A DNA stretch of 58,919 nt, taken from Rhodobacterales bacterium (GTDB lineage Bacteria > Pseudomonadota > Alphaproteobacteria > Rhodobacterales > Rhodobacteraceae). The notes under the pieces are model-generated. The model did not search any database, was not told the DNA's origin, and saw only the letters and a list, made by a program, of their open reading frames with translations. Positions within the stretch are counted from its first letter, which is position 1. Every line of letters starts with the position of its first letter. Positions 9,297-18,737 of the stretch are shown piece by piece. The stretch lies in NCBI GenBank assembly GCA_009993005.1, contig JAACUH010000066.1, positions 1 through 58,919 of the forward strand, in the 5' to 3' direction. A program made the translations under genes and the position numbers.

Positions 9297-9320
9297 AAAA
9301 ATTTTCGTACGAAAATTTTT
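9297..9320. repeat. Perfect 24-bp AT-rich palindrome behind a G-tract
   Basis: The half-site AAAAATTTTCGT is followed directly by its exact reverse complement, and the element is preceded by a run of nine or so G residues. Similar 'AATTTTCGT..' palindromes beside G-tracts occur at 25488-25510 and 25561-25591, so this looks like a dispersed element rather than a gene-specific site. It lies between the IalB-family gene and rlmN. Confidence 0.85.
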
Positions 9321-9376
9321 GCGCCGGCGCGCTTTTGGATGTATGTCCCGCGCTTGCCCAGACGGTGAGACCCGAG

Positions 9377-10561
9377 ATGACCCAGCCCTCCGCCCCGATC
9401 ACGCAGGATGTCCTGACCCTGCCGCGCAAGCTGCCCGAGGGGCCGGTCAACCTGATCGGCCTCACGCGCGACGCGATGCGCGCGGCGCTGATCGCCGCCG
9501 GCACGCCCGAACGGCAGGCCAAGATGCGTGTGGGGCAGGTCTGGCAATGGGTCTATCACTGGGGCGTGCGCGACTTTGCGCAGATGTCCAACCTTGCCAA
9601 GGACTACCGCGCGCTGCTCGCCGCGAACTTCGTGCTCGACCTTCCGCAAGTCGTGACACGGCAGGTCAGCGCCGACGGCACCCGCAAATACCTTGTCCGC
9701 ATCGCCGGCGGGCATGAGGTCGAGGTCGTCTATATCCCCGAGACCGACCGTGGCACGCTGTGCATCTCCTCGCAGGTCGGCTGCACGCTCACCTGTTCCT
9801 TTTGCCACACCGGCACGCAGAAGCTGGTGCGCAACCTCACGGCGGGCGAGATCATCGGCCAGGTCATGCTGGCGCGCGACGATCTGGGCGAATGGCCGGT
9901 GCCGGGTGCCCCCAAGGACGAGACGCGGCTGTTGTCCAATATCGTGCTGATGGGCATGGGCGAACCGCTCTACAATTTCGACAACGTGCGCGACGCGATG
10001 AAGATCGCGATGGACCCGGAGGGCCTGTCGCTGTCACGCCGGCGCATCACGCTCTCGACCTCGGGCGTGGTGCCCGAAATCGCGCGCACGGCGGTCGAGA
10101 TCGGCTGCCAATTGGCCGTGTCGTTCCACGCGACGACCGACGAGGTCCGCGACCTGCTGGTGCCGATCAACAAGCGCTGGCCGATCGCGACGCTGCTCGA
10201 TGCGCTGCGCGCCTATCCGGGCCTGTCGAACTCCGAGCGTATCACGTTTGAATATGTGATGCTCAGGGGCGTGAACGACACCGACGCCGACGCGCGCCGG
10301 CTGGTGAAACTCATCAAGGGCATCCCGGCCAAGATCAACCTGATCCCCTTCAACGAATGGCCCGGCGCGCCCTACACGCGGTCCGACAGCGCGCGGATCA
10401 AGGCCTTTGCCGACATCATCTACAAGGCGGGCTATGCCAGCCCGATCCGCACCCCGCGCGGCGAGGATATCATGGCCGCCTGCGGCCAGCTCAAATCCGC
10501 GACCGAGCGCGCCCGCAAGAGCCGCGCCGCCATCGCGGCCGAAACCGGCCTCGCGCCCTAG
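9377..10561 (+). CDS. rlmN: Dual-specificity RNA methyltransferase RlmN (23S rRNA A2503 / tRNA A37 C2-methylation)
   Basis: 394 residues from ATG 9377. The radical-SAM cluster motif is 'GCTLTCSFC' (Cys 136, 140, 143), preceded by '[10 protein letters not shown]'. '[13 protein letters not shown]', '[10 protein letters not shown]' and '[11 protein letters not shown]' are RlmN blocks, and '[12 protein letters not shown]' near the C-terminus carries the second catalytic cysteine that forms the methyl-transfer intermediate. RlmN methylates C2 of A2503 in the peptidyl-transferase centre and A37 in some tRNAs. The start at 9377 avoids an N-terminal extension without family character. Confidence 0.96.
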   Translation: MTQPSAPITQDVLTLPRKLPEGPVNLIGLTRDAMRAALIAAGTPERQAKMRVGQVWQWVYHWGVRDFAQMSNLAKDYRALLAANFVLDLPQVVTRQVSADGTRKYLVRIAGGHEVEVVYIPETDRGTLCISSQVGCTLTCSFCHTGTQKLVRNLTAGEIIGQVMLARDDLGEWPVPGAPKDETRLLSNIVLMGMGEPLYNFDNVRDAMKIAMDPEGLSLSRRRITLSTSGVVPEIARTAVEIGCQLAVSFHATTDEVRDLLVPINKRWPIATLLDALRAYPGLSNSERITFEYVMLRGVNDTDADARRLVKLIKGIPAKINLIPFNEWPGAPYTRSDSARIKAFADIIYKAGYASPIRTPRGEDIMAACGQLKSATERARKSRAAIAAETGLAP

Positions 10562-10599
10562 ACCAGACCCGCCACGCGCCGGGCGAAAGGACAGCCGCC

Positions 10600-11385
10600 A
10601 TGAAGATCACCCTCGGCAAGATCGAGTTCACCGTCGCCCCCGTGGAAAGCGGGTTGCGCGAGGCGCTGCTCGCCGACCCGATCATGGCACAGGGTGTCTG
10701 GCGCGATGTCTACCGCTGGGACGCCGCCGCCCAGACCGGCCAGGTGCTGGTCCCCGCACAGGGCAAGGACGCGGCCGTGCCCCTGGGCAACGGGCTGAGC
10801 TTTTTCATCCCGCGCGTCGGCGCGGGCGGTGTCGTAACCAAGAACGACGGCGCCTCGGCCCGCATGGCGGCGCGTTTTCTCGATGCTGTGGGGGCGCGGC
10901 AGATCCTCGACGTGATCACTGCGATCAACCGGCTGGTGAACCTGCCCTACAAGTCCCTGCCGCTCGACACCTTCGCGCCGGTCAACGCCGCCGCCTCCTA
11001 TCTGCTGCGCATGCATGTGGACTATGGCATCGTGCAGTTGCGCGATGCGGGCCGCAACCTGACCGCCTACCTGTTCCTGCCCGGCCAGGTCGCCTTTCAC
11101 CACGAGATCACGGCAATCACCGATGCGCCGGCCTATGAGGCGCTGATCGCCGCAACCCCGGCGCTGACCGCCCCGCAGCCCGCCTTTGTCGTGCCGCCGC
11201 GCACCGAGGCGAACCTCGCCATCCGCCGCATCGCTCTGGGCCGCAGGCTCGAGGACATGCGCCCGGTGATCGAGCGTCTGGCCGGCCCCGAGGGCAAGCT
11301 CGCCGACGGGCCCGAGGCCCGCAGCTTTGCCCGGCTGGTCAGCGAATGGCGCGCCCTCACCCCGCCGGCCAAGACGCGCGCCTAG
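10600..11385 (+). CDS. Conserved-looking hypothetical protein, 261 aa
   Basis: I do not recognise this protein. It starts at ATG 10600 behind GAAAGGA, 38 bases after rlmN, and may be in the same transcript. It has no signal peptide or membrane segment. It appears alpha/beta, with 'FFIPRVGAGGVVTKNDG', 'NLPYKSLPLDTFAPVNAAAS' and 'HVDYGIVQLRDAGRNLTAYLF' as segments that could be searched. Codon use resembles its neighbours, so it is probably real. Its stop overlaps the convergent purU stop by 4 bases. Confidence 0.72.
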   Translation: MKITLGKIEFTVAPVESGLREALLADPIMAQGVWRDVYRWDAAAQTGQVLVPAQGKDAAVPLGNGLSFFIPRVGAGGVVTKNDGASARMAARFLDAVGARQILDVITAINRLVNLPYKSLPLDTFAPVNAAASYLLRMHVDYGIVQLRDAGRNLTAYLFLPGQVAFHHEITAITDAPAYEALIAATPALTAPQPAFVVPPRTEANLAIRRIALGRRLEDMRPVIERLAGPEGKLADGPEARSFARLVSEWRALTPPAKTRA

Positions 11386-12266
11386 CCCATCCGCTCCGAC
11401 GCGTAGGACCCGGGCGAGGCCGGAAACACCACCGTCTTGTTGCCATTGATGAAAACGCGCCCGTGGATATGCGCATGGATCGCGCGCGACAGCACCTGCG
11501 CCTCCACATCCCGGCCGAGCGAGACATAGTCCTCGCCCGATTGCGCATGGGTCACGCGGATCGTGTCCTGCTCGATGATCGGGCCCTCGTCGAGGTCGGC
11601 GGTCACATAATGCGAGGTCGCGCCGATCAGCTTCACCCCCCGGTCGAACGCCTGCTTGTAGGGGTTCGCGCCCTTGAACGACGGCAGAAAGGAGTGGTGG
11701 ATATTGATGATCCGCCCCGACATGCGCCGGCACATGTCATCCGACAGGACCTGCATGTAGCGCGCCAGCACGATCAGCTCTGCCCCGCTGTCCTCCACCA
11801 CCTGCATGATCCGCGCCTCGGCCTCGGGCTTGTTCTGCGCCGTGACCTTGATGTGGTGAAAGCCGATGTCATGGTTCACAACCACCTTCTGATAATCGAG
11901 GTGGTTCGAGATCACCGCCACGATGTCGATCGGCAGCGCCCCGATCCGCCAGCGATAGAGCAGATCGTTCAGGCAATGGCCAAAGCGCGACACCATGATG
12001 ACCACCTTGCGCTTGACCGCCTCGTCAAAGAACTCCGCCTGCATGTCAAAAGGCGCGCCCACCGGCGCGAACTGCGCGCGCAGCTCGTCGAGCGTCACGC
12101 CATCCTCCGACCGGAAACTGATCCGCGCAAAGAAATTGCCGGTCGCATCATCGTCGAATTGCACCGCATCGGTGATGTTGCACCCCTGCGCCGCAAGAAA
12201 CGTCGAAATCGCCGCCACGATCCCGCGCGTGGACCGGCACTGCACCCGCAAGGCAAAGGTGTTCAT
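11382..12266 (-). CDS. purU: Formyltetrahydrofolate deformylase
   Basis: 294 residues. An N-terminal ACT-like domain ('RGIVAAISTFLAAQGCNITD') is followed by a formyltransferase-fold domain with 'VISNHLDYQKVV', 'NIHHSFLPSFKGANPYKQA' and 'GATSHYVTADLDEGPIIEQD', which contain the Asn-His-Asp catalytic set. PurU hydrolyses 10-formyl-THF to formate and THF, balancing one-carbon pools. It has the usual length for the family and an intact frame. Confidence 0.95.
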   Translation of the reverse strand: MNTFALRVQCRSTRGIVAAISTFLAAQGCNITDAVQFDDDATGNFFARISFRSEDGVTLDELRAQFAPVGAPFDMQAEFFDEAVKRKVVIMVSRFGHCLNDLLYRWRIGALPIDIVAVISNHLDYQKVVVNHDIGFHHIKVTAQNKPEAEARIMQVVEDSGAELIVLARYMQVLSDDMCRRMSGRIINIHHSFLPSFKGANPYKQAFDRGVKLIGATSHYVTADLDEGPIIEQDTIRVTHAQSGEDYVSLGRDVEAQVLSRAIHAHIHGRVFINGNKTVVFPASPGSYASERMG

Positions 12267-12375
12267 CGCTCAAATCACTCCCGAACTGTCAGACATCGTT
12301 CCTCTGCCCAAGACGCCGCCCAAAGGCAAGGACGACGCGCGCGCCCGGCTTCTCTGTGCCCCAAATACTCCCGCC

Positions 12376-12396
12376 GGAGGCTCCGCAGCCGCCTCC
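12376..12396 (-). terminator. Hairpin plus family-typical tail, putative terminator
   Basis: Between the oxidoreductase end and the purU start (12267-12407), GGAGGC/GCCTCC arms with a 9-base loop form a hairpin. On the minus strand it is followed by 'GGCGGGAGTATTTGGGGC'. The combination resembles the + strand element at 32978-33040 and fits a dispersed terminator-like element ending the leftward sugar operon. Confidence 0.5.
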
Positions 12397-12407
12397 CCGC
12401 GCAGGTT

Positions 12408-13541
12408 TCAGACCATCAGCGCCCGCGCCTCTGCGGGCGACAGCGCGGCGGGCCGCTCGCAGGTTGTGCTCATCGCCACAAACCGCTTTTCCGCACCCGC
12501 CCGCAGGATCGACACCATCACATCGACCGCATGCACCGCCAGATCGACATTGCAGCGATGCGCCCGGCCTTCGGCGATGGCGGTGGCCATGTCGGCGAGC
12601 CCCGCGCAGCGGTAATTGGCGCGCGCATTCCCCTGCCCGTCAGTCACATTCGGCACGCCGAAGGGATGGTCGCGTCCCGCCACCTCGGCCACGGCACCAT
12701 CCGGCCCCGCCATCTCGACCGTGCCGCCGAAAAAGTTCGGGTCCGGCACGAACAGCGACCCGGTCTCGCCGTAAAGCTCCATATTGGCGTGGCGATGCGT
12801 CCACACATCCCAGCTTGCCGACAGCGTCACGGTGGCGCCGCCCGCAAACTCCAGCAGCGCATGCACATTGGTGGGCGTATCCACCGGCACCGTTTCGCCA
12901 TGGCGCGCGCCATTGGTGATGGTGCGGGTGGCAAAGCTCGCATTGGCCAGCGCCGCGACAGACGTGACCGGCCCGATGAGCTGGATCAGGTTGGTGATGT
13001 AATAGGGCCCGAGGTCGAGCACCGGCCCGCCGCCCGGCTGAAAGAAGAAGTCGGGGTTGGGGTGCCAATGCTCCATCCCGTGGCTCATCACATGGCAGGT
13101 GCCGCCGATGATGCGCCCCACGCCGCCCTCGTCGATCACCGCACGCGCAAGCTGATGCGCGCCCCCCATGAAGGTGTCGGGCGCAGAGCCGACCCGCAGC
13201 CCCTTTTTCGCGGCCAGCTCCTGCAAGGCCTTGCCCTCGTCGAGGCTCAGCACCAGCGGCTTTTCCGAATAGGCATGCTTGCCCGCCTCGAGGATGCGGC
13301 GCGTGACCTCGTAATGCACCGCAGGCACCGTGAGGTTGACGATGACATCCACATCACGCGCCGCGAGCAGGTCATCGACCGTTTCCGCGCGCACCCCGAA
13401 TTCGGCCGCACGCGCCTGCGCCGCCGCCATGTTGATGTCGGCCACGGCGGCAAGCTCGAGCGCGCGGAACAGCGGCGCATATTTCAGATAGGTGGTCGAG
13501 ATATTGCCGCATCCGATGATGCCGACGCGCAGTTTGGTCAT
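12408..13541 (-). CDS. Gfo/Idh/MocA-family oxidoreductase
   Basis: 377 residues. The N-terminal Rossmann motif 'VGIIGCGNIS' and 'YSEKPLVLSLDEGKAL' (the EKP block whose lysine is usually catalytic) place it in the Gfo/Idh/MocA family of NAD(P)-dependent sugar or inositol dehydrogenases. 'GGPVLDLGPYYITNLIQLIGP' is the C-terminal-domain segment that lines the substrate site. It is last in a leftward operon of ABC transporter, GH2 mannosidase and TIM-barrel isomerase genes, so it probably oxidises a sugar released from the imported glycan. The exact substrate is unknown. GAGGA lies upstream of the ATG. Confidence 0.9.
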   Translation of the reverse strand: MTKLRVGIIGCGNISTTYLKYAPLFRALELAAVADINMAAAQARAAEFGVRAETVDDLLAARDVDVIVNLTVPAVHYEVTRRILEAGKHAYSEKPLVLSLDEGKALQELAAKKGLRVGSAPDTFMGGAHQLARAVIDEGGVGRIIGGTCHVMSHGMEHWHPNPDFFFQPGGGPVLDLGPYYITNLIQLIGPVTSVAALANASFATRTITNGARHGETVPVDTPTNVHALLEFAGGATVTLSASWDVWTHRHANMELYGETGSLFVPDPNFFGGTVEMAGPDGAVAEVAGRDHPFGVPNVTDGQGNARANYRCAGLADMATAIAEGRAHRCNVDLAVHAVDVMVSILRAGAEKRFVAMSTTCERPAALSPAEARALMV

Positions 13542-13553
13542 TTTATCCAGTCC

Positions 13554-14291
13554 TCAGAAGGCTTTGACAGCGGCGAGCGAACGGCGCGCGAACCGCGCGT
13601 GATCCTTGGGGTTGTCATGCTCGACGACCATGTGGGTGATGCCATTGGCATCGAGCGCGCCCTTGATCGCGGCCCAGTCCATGATCCCGTGGCCCACGTC
13701 GGCCCAGCCGTCCTCGTCCAGCCCCTCACCCTCGGCGGCGATGTCCTTGACATGCACGGCGGTGATCTGGGGGCCATACTTGTTGATCCAGGCGACCGGG
13801 TCATGCCCCGCCACCCGCACCCAGCCAAGGTCAAGCTCGAGCGACACACCGGCCGCCGCGATCAGGTCGAGCGGGGTTTGCCCGCCGCCCAGATCGGCGA
13901 GTTCAAAGTCATGATTGTGCCAGCCAAAGATCAGCCCGGCATCGACCACCGGCTTGCCCATCTCGGCCAGCCGCGCGCCAAAGGCGGCCCAGCCCGCAGC
14001 GTCGGTCGGGCGCGCATCGGCCGCGATATGGGGCACATAGACCCGCGACATGCCCAGCGTGCGCGCGACATGCAGCGCGCGCGCCGGGTCGCCCTCGACC
14101 ATGTCGATGCCGAAATGGCCCGAGCTCATGCGCAGGCCGGCGGTGTCCAGCGCCGCATGCAGGGCCTCGAGATCCCCGTAAAGCCCGCCATAGCCCTCGA
14201 CCTCGGCAAAGCCCGTGGCGGCAAGCATCGCCAGCGTGTCCTCCAGCGGCGGAAAGTTGCGCGAACAGTAAAGCTGATAGGCGATCGACAT
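13554..14291 (-). CDS. Sugar phosphate isomerase/epimerase-like TIM-barrel protein (AP endonuclease 2 superfamily)
   Basis: 245 residues from ATG 14291, with AGGA 8 bases upstream. The sequence has the xylose-isomerase-like TIM-barrel pattern: 'GFAEVEGYGGLYGD', 'SSGHFGIDMVEGD', 'FGWHNHDFEL', 'LELDLGWVRVAG', 'AVHVKDI' and a final Glu in 'MVVEHDNP', which supply the divalent-metal ligands. Members isomerise or epimerise sugars or keto-inositols; a few act on 3-keto-glycosides. It sits 12 bases upstream of the oxidoreductase gene, so the two probably work in sequence. The substrate is inferred only as a sugar derivative. Confidence 0.85.
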   Translation of the reverse strand: MSIAYQLYCSRNFPPLEDTLAMLAATGFAEVEGYGGLYGDLEALHAALDTAGLRMSSGHFGIDMVEGDPARALHVARTLGMSRVYVPHIAADARPTDAAGWAAFGARLAEMGKPVVDAGLIFGWHNHDFELADLGGGQTPLDLIAAAGVSLELDLGWVRVAGHDPVAWINKYGPQITAVHVKDIAAEGEGLDEDGWADVGHGIMDWAAIKGALDANGITHMVVEHDNPKDHARFARRSLAAVKAF

Positions 14292-14314
14292 GGGTTGGTC
14301 CTTTGGTTGTCGTG

Positions 14315-16735
14315 TCACTGGGCCGCGACGGTCGCGGAATAGAGGTCACGCAGGGTGAAACGCGGCGTGGCGTCGGGGTCCTGCGGGGTGAATGTGATCG
14401 TGGCGGAATGGCCGGGGAACAGGGTCATCGCATTATGCGAAAACCGCCCCGGCACATCCGCCTCGACCGAGACGAACAGCGCCAGACGCTCGGGCGTGAT
14501 GGTCAGGCTCCAGCCGGTCGCCGTGGGTTCGGCCGCCAGCGCGAGCGCGGGGTCCTGCAAGGCGTAGGATTTGTAGGGTTTGGGCGCGAAATGGTCGCCG
14601 CCGATCCGGTTGCCCTGCGCGTCCGTCCAGACAAAGGCCAGCATCTCGCCGCTCTTTAGCGCATCGGACGGGACGCTCAGCGCCAGCACCGCCGCGTCCG
14701 GTCCGGCCGTGACCGGCCCCCGCCCCAGCGGCCGCGTCGTGCCGTCCATCGCCACCGCCACCGCGCCCACGATCAGGTCAACCGGGGCGGCGGTATCATT
14801 GACCGCGCGCAATTCGATCCCGCCCGCCACCGGCACCGCCGCCACCAGCACCGGCGCAAAGAACGCGCGCGCCATGTGGTGCAACAGCTTCCAGCCGCCG
14901 CCATGGTCGAGCGAGGACCAGGAACACACCGGCCAGGTATCGTTGAGCTGCCAGTAGAGCGTGCCCATGCAATGCGGTTTGAGACTGCGCCAATGGGTGA
15001 CGGCGGTCTTGATCGCCAGCCCCTGCTGCACCTGGCTCAGCCAGACGAAATCCTCGAACCGCTGCGGCCAGCGGAAATAGCGGAACATCGTCTCGGCGAT
15101 GCGCGCATTGCCGCCCGCGTTCTTCTGATGGCTCTCGAGCACGGGGCTCGCGATGTTCCAGTCGGCGGGCGCGGCAAAGCGGCGGATCACCTCCATCGAC
15201 GGATAGGACTGGAACCCGAATTCGGAACAAAAGCGCGGCGCCACGTCGCGGTAATGGTCGAAATCGCGCCCTTCGTGCCAGACCGACCAGAAATGCATGT
15301 CGCCCGACCCGTCATCATGCCAGGCATCGCCAAAGTTCATCGGCCCCGGCGAAGGCGAGGACGGCCACCAGTTCGCCTCGGGGTCGGTGTCCTTCAGCGC
15401 TGTCTCGATGGCGCGGTTCAGGCGGTCGTAGTTCACGAGGTAACGGTCGCGGTTTTCGCGGCTCTCGGGGAACCAGGTCAGCGCGCCGATCAGCTCATTG
15501 TCGCCGCACCAGAGCGCGAGGCTCGCGTGGTGGTGGATGCGAGCGACCGCCTCGCGCACCTCGGCCTGCACATTGGCGATGAAACCGGGGGTAGAGGGGT
15601 AGAGGTTGCAGGCAAACATGAAATCCTGCCAGACCATCAGGCCCAGTTCGTCACAGGCGTCATAGAAACTGTCAGGCTCATAGCGCCCGCCGCCCCAGAC
15701 GCGGATCATGTTCATATGGGCCTCGACCGCCGATTGCAGCAGGTCGCGCGTGGCCTGCGGCGTGATCCGCCCCGGCAGGGCATCGGCGGGGATCCAGTTC
15801 GCGCCCTTGGCAAAGACATCGTGACCGTTGACGCGAAACGTGAACCCCAGCCCCGCCGCGTCGGGCTGCGTCACAAGGTCGATCTCGCGCAGGCCGATGC
15901 GACGGGTGGCGGTGGCGGGGCCGACGGTGACGGTCAGGTCATGCAGGGTCTGCGGACCAAGGCCCGCCGGCCACCAGAGCGCGGGGTTCTCGACCTCGAA
16001 GATCACGGCGATGGCCTCCTCATCGACCGTGCCGCGCAGGCTTTGCCCGGCGAATGTGATCTCGAAGGGGTGGCCCTGCGCATGGGTCAGCCATGCGGTG
16101 ACGGTCAGGCTGACTGCACCGTCGCCATGGTCCTGCGCGACGGCAATCCGGTCAATGCGCGGGGCGGCGCGCGGGACGATGGCGATCTGGCCAAGCACGC
16201 CCATCGGCGCCAGCGCGATGTTCCAGTCCCAGCCGAAATCGCAGGCGGGCTTGCGCAGCATGTTGCCATTGGGGATGGGGCAGTTCAGCGCGGCGTAGGG
16301 GATGGGAAAGGGCTGCGCCGCCTGCGCGGCATCCGCGGCGGCGGTGGCGGCGTGCAGCGTGATCTCGACCACATTCTCGCCCAGCCGCGCCACGCCAGAC
16401 AGGTCAGCCCGCCACGCGCGAAAGGCATTGTCGCAGCGCAGCACGTCCGTCCCGTTGAGCCGCACGGTGGCGACGGTATCGACCCCGGCGATCACCAGAT
16501 CGACATCGGTCGCGTCGAGCATGACAGTGCGCCGCAGCACCCAGTCGCGCGCGCAGATCCAGCGCAGGTCATATTCGTTGCGCCCGAAATAGGGGTCGGC
16601 GATCAGCCCCGCCGCATGCAGGGCCGTGATCACATCGCCGGGCAGCACAATGTCGCAGGCATGGCCGCCGTCACTGTCGGACAGCGCCCAACGCCCGGTG
16701 ATGTCACCGGGCGCCGGCTGGTCGGCATGGATCAA
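14315..16735 (-). CDS. GH2-family beta-mannosidase
   Basis: 806 residues with no signal peptide, so cytoplasmic. 'WWPAGLGPQTLHDL' and 'GFTFRVNGHDVFAKGANWIPADAL' mark the jelly-roll/immunoglobulin-like regions; 'VWGGGRYEPDSFYDACDELGLMVWQDFMFAC' (about 346-376) is the classic beta-mannosidase barrel entry. Acid/base E414 lies in 'GDNE' and nucleophile E505 in 'CSEFGFQS'. It should release terminal beta-mannose from imported oligosaccharides. The frame opens at a TTG whose last bases form the ATPase stop (TTGA overlap); no ATG occurs for about 70 codons, so a coupled TTG start is the best choice. Confidence 0.92.
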   Translation of the reverse strand: MIHADQPAPGDITGRWALSDSDGGHACDIVLPGDVITALHAAGLIADPYFGRNEYDLRWICARDWVLRRTVMLDATDVDLVIAGVDTVATVRLNGTDVLRCDNAFRAWRADLSGVARLGENVVEITLHAATAAADAAQAAQPFPIPYAALNCPIPNGNMLRKPACDFGWDWNIALAPMGVLGQIAIVPRAAPRIDRIAVAQDHGDGAVSLTVTAWLTHAQGHPFEITFAGQSLRGTVDEEAIAVIFEVENPALWWPAGLGPQTLHDLTVTVGPATATRRIGLREIDLVTQPDAAGLGFTFRVNGHDVFAKGANWIPADALPGRITPQATRDLLQSAVEAHMNMIRVWGGGRYEPDSFYDACDELGLMVWQDFMFACNLYPSTPGFIANVQAEVREAVARIHHHASLALWCGDNELIGALTWFPESRENRDRYLVNYDRLNRAIETALKDTDPEANWWPSSPSPGPMNFGDAWHDDGSGDMHFWSVWHEGRDFDHYRDVAPRFCSEFGFQSYPSMEVIRRFAAPADWNIASPVLESHQKNAGGNARIAETMFRYFRWPQRFEDFVWLSQVQQGLAIKTAVTHWRSLKPHCMGTLYWQLNDTWPVCSWSSLDHGGGWKLLHHMARAFFAPVLVAAVPVAGGIELRAVNDTAAPVDLIVGAVAVAMDGTTRPLGRGPVTAGPDAAVLALSVPSDALKSGEMLAFVWTDAQGNRIGGDHFAPKPYKSYALQDPALALAAEPTATGWSLTITPERLALFVSVEADVPGRFSHNAMTLFPGHSATITFTPQDPDATPRFTLRDLYSATVAAQ

Positions 16736-17814
16736 AGCCGCACCTCGGTCTTTTTGTCAAAGAGCGATGCGCGCGACGGCTCGATCCCGAGGCGGATGTT
16801 TTCACCCGGATGCACCCGCGCCTGCCCGTCCATGCGCACCCGGATCGGCTCGCCCGCGAGCTTGGTCCAGACCAGCGTGTCAGAGCCCATCGGCTCGACC
16901 AGTTCGACCGTCACGTCGATCTGCACGGGCGTGTTGCCGACCAGTTCGCCGGTCACGATATGCTCGGGCCGGATACCGATCGTGGCGGGGCCGTCGGACA
17001 CCTGCGGCGTGGCGTAATGGTAGCCCACCATCGGCATGCGCAGTTCGCCCTTGGTAAAGGTGCCCCCCTCGAGCATCCCGTCGATGAAGTTCATCGAGGG
17101 GCTGCCGATGAAATCGGCCACGTATTTGTTGAGCGGCCGGTTGTAGATCTCGTCAGGCGAACCGAGCTGCATGATATTGCCCGACTTCATGATCGCGATC
17201 CGGTCGGCCAGCGTCATCGCCTCGACCTGGTCATGCGTGACGTAGATCATCGTGTTCTTGAGCTGCTGGTGCAGGCGCTTGATCTCGACCCGCAGATCGG
17301 CGCGCAGCTTGGCGTCGAGGTTCGACAGCGGCTCGTCAAAGAGGAACACGTCCACATCGCGCACCAGCGCCCGGCCGATGGCGACGCGCTGGCGCTGCCC
17401 GCCCGACAACGCGCCGGGCTTGCGCTGCAACAGCGGCTCGATCTGCAGCACCTCGGCCGCGCGCGAGATGCGCTTCTTGATCTCGGCGGCGGGCATCTTG
17501 GCGTTCTTGAGGCCAAAGGACAGGTTCCCCTCGACCGTCATCTGCGGGTAGAGCGCATAGCTCTGGAAAACCATGCCGATGCCGCGTTCGTTGGGCTCTT
17601 TCCAGGTGACGTTGTCGCCCTTGATCCAGATCTGGCCATCGGTCGGCTCGAGAAGCCCCGCGATGCAGTTCAGGAGGGTGGACTTGCCACAGCCCGACGA
17701 CCCCAGCAGCACGAGAAACTCGCCCTCGCCGATGTCGATGTTGAGTTTGTTCAGCACCTTGACCGCGCCGAAGTTGAGGTCGAGGTCCTTGATCTGGACG
17801 GAATGTGCGTTCAT
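16732..17814 (-). CDS. ugpC: Carbohydrate ABC transporter ATP-binding protein (UgpC/MalK family)
   Basis: 360 residues with Walker A 'GSSGCGKST', signature 'LSGGQRQRVAIGRA', Walker B 'VFLFDEPLSNLDAKLRADLR' and a C-terminal TOBE domain ('IGIRPEHIV'). It energises the permease pair encoded immediately upstream, 5 bases away. It is a diverged paralogue of the ATPase at 4986-6053. Family-level symbol only. Confidence 0.94.
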   Translation of the reverse strand: MNAHSVQIKDLDLNFGAVKVLNKLNIDIGEGEFLVLLGSSGCGKSTLLNCIAGLLEPTDGQIWIKGDNVTWKEPNERGIGMVFQSYALYPQMTVEGNLSFGLKNAKMPAAEIKKRISRAAEVLQIEPLLQRKPGALSGGQRQRVAIGRALVRDVDVFLFDEPLSNLDAKLRADLRVEIKRLHQQLKNTMIYVTHDQVEAMTLADRIAIMKSGNIMQLGSPDEIYNRPLNKYVADFIGSPSMNFIDGMLEGGTFTKGELRMPMVGYHYATPQVSDGPATIGIRPEHIVTGELVGNTPVQIDVTVELVEPMGSDTLVWTKLAGEPIRVRMDGQARVHPGENIRLGIEPSRASLFDKKTEVRL

Positions 17815-17819
17815 GGGGA

Positions 17820-18737
17820 TCAGCCTTTGACAGCGCCGGCAGCAATGCCGCGCACGAAGAGTTTGCCGGAGACGAAATAGACAGCGAGCGGAACCAGACC
17901 TGTCAGCAGCGTCGCCGCCATGTTGACGTTGTATTCCTTCACGCCCTGCACCGAGTTGACGATGTTGTTGAGCTGCACCGTCATCGGGTAGTTTTCAGCC
18001 TTGGAGATGAACACGACCCCGAACAGGAAATCGTTCCAGATCCCCGTCACCTGAAGGATGATCGCCACGACAAAGATCGGCAGCGCCAGCGGCAGCATGA
18101 TGCGGAAATAGATGCCCCAGAACCCCGCGCCATCAACGCGCGCGGCCTTGAACAGCTCTTCGGGCACCGAGGCGAAATAGTTGCGGAACAAGAGCGTCAG
18201 GATTGGCATTCCGAACACCGAATGCACCAGCACCAGCCCGGTGAGAGAGCCGTAAAGCCCGATCTCGCGCAGGATGATCACCATCGGGTAGAGCATGATC
18301 TGATAGGGGATGAAGGCCCCCAGCATCAGGATCACGAAAAACACCTCAGACCCGCGGAACTTCCAGTTGATCAACGCATAGCCGTTGACCGAAGAAATGG
18401 CGATCGACAGCACCACCGAAGGCAGCAGGATCGACACCGAATTCCAGAACCCCGGCGACAGCCCGTTGCAGACAAGCCCGGTGCAATGCTGTGACCAGGC
18501 CTGGATCCAGGGCTGAAAGGTGATCTCGACCGGCGGGGAAAAGACATTGCCGATGCGGATCTCGGGCATCGTCTTGAGCGAGGTCACGATCATCACATAG
18601 AGCGGCAGCAGGTAGTAGAGCGAGACCAGCAGCAGCGTGCCGTAGATGAAGATGTTGGAGGCAGAGAAGGCCTTCTTGGGCTTCTTGCCGCGGGGGCCGG
18701 ACATGTCGGTCCGGGCGAGTGTGCCGGGGTTAGCCAC
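17820..18737 (-). CDS. Carbohydrate ABC transporter permease (MalG/UgpE type)
   Basis: 305 residues from GTG 18737, preceded by GGAGG at 8 bases and overlapping the upstream permease by 8 bases. Six or so hydrophobic spans follow a basic cytoplasmic N-terminus; the EAA-type loop reads 'KAARVDGAGFWGIYFRIMLP'. 'FVRGIAAGAVKG' is a typical end. An insert of about 25 residues between the first two spans ('WSQHCTGLVCNGLSPGF') contains two cysteines that could pair in the periplasm, an uncommon detail in this family. Confidence 0.93.
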   Translation of the reverse strand: MANPGTLARTDMSGPRGKKPKKAFSASNIFIYGTLLLVSLYYLLPLYVMIVTSLKTMPEIRIGNVFSPPVEITFQPWIQAWSQHCTGLVCNGLSPGFWNSVSILLPSVVLSIAISSVNGYALINWKFRGSEVFFVILMLGAFIPYQIMLYPMVIILREIGLYGSLTGLVLVHSVFGMPILTLLFRNYFASVPEELFKAARVDGAGFWGIYFRIMLPLALPIFVVAIILQVTGIWNDFLFGVVFISKAENYPMTVQLNNIVNSVQGVKEYNVNMAATLLTGLVPLAVYFVSGKLFVRGIAAGAVKG

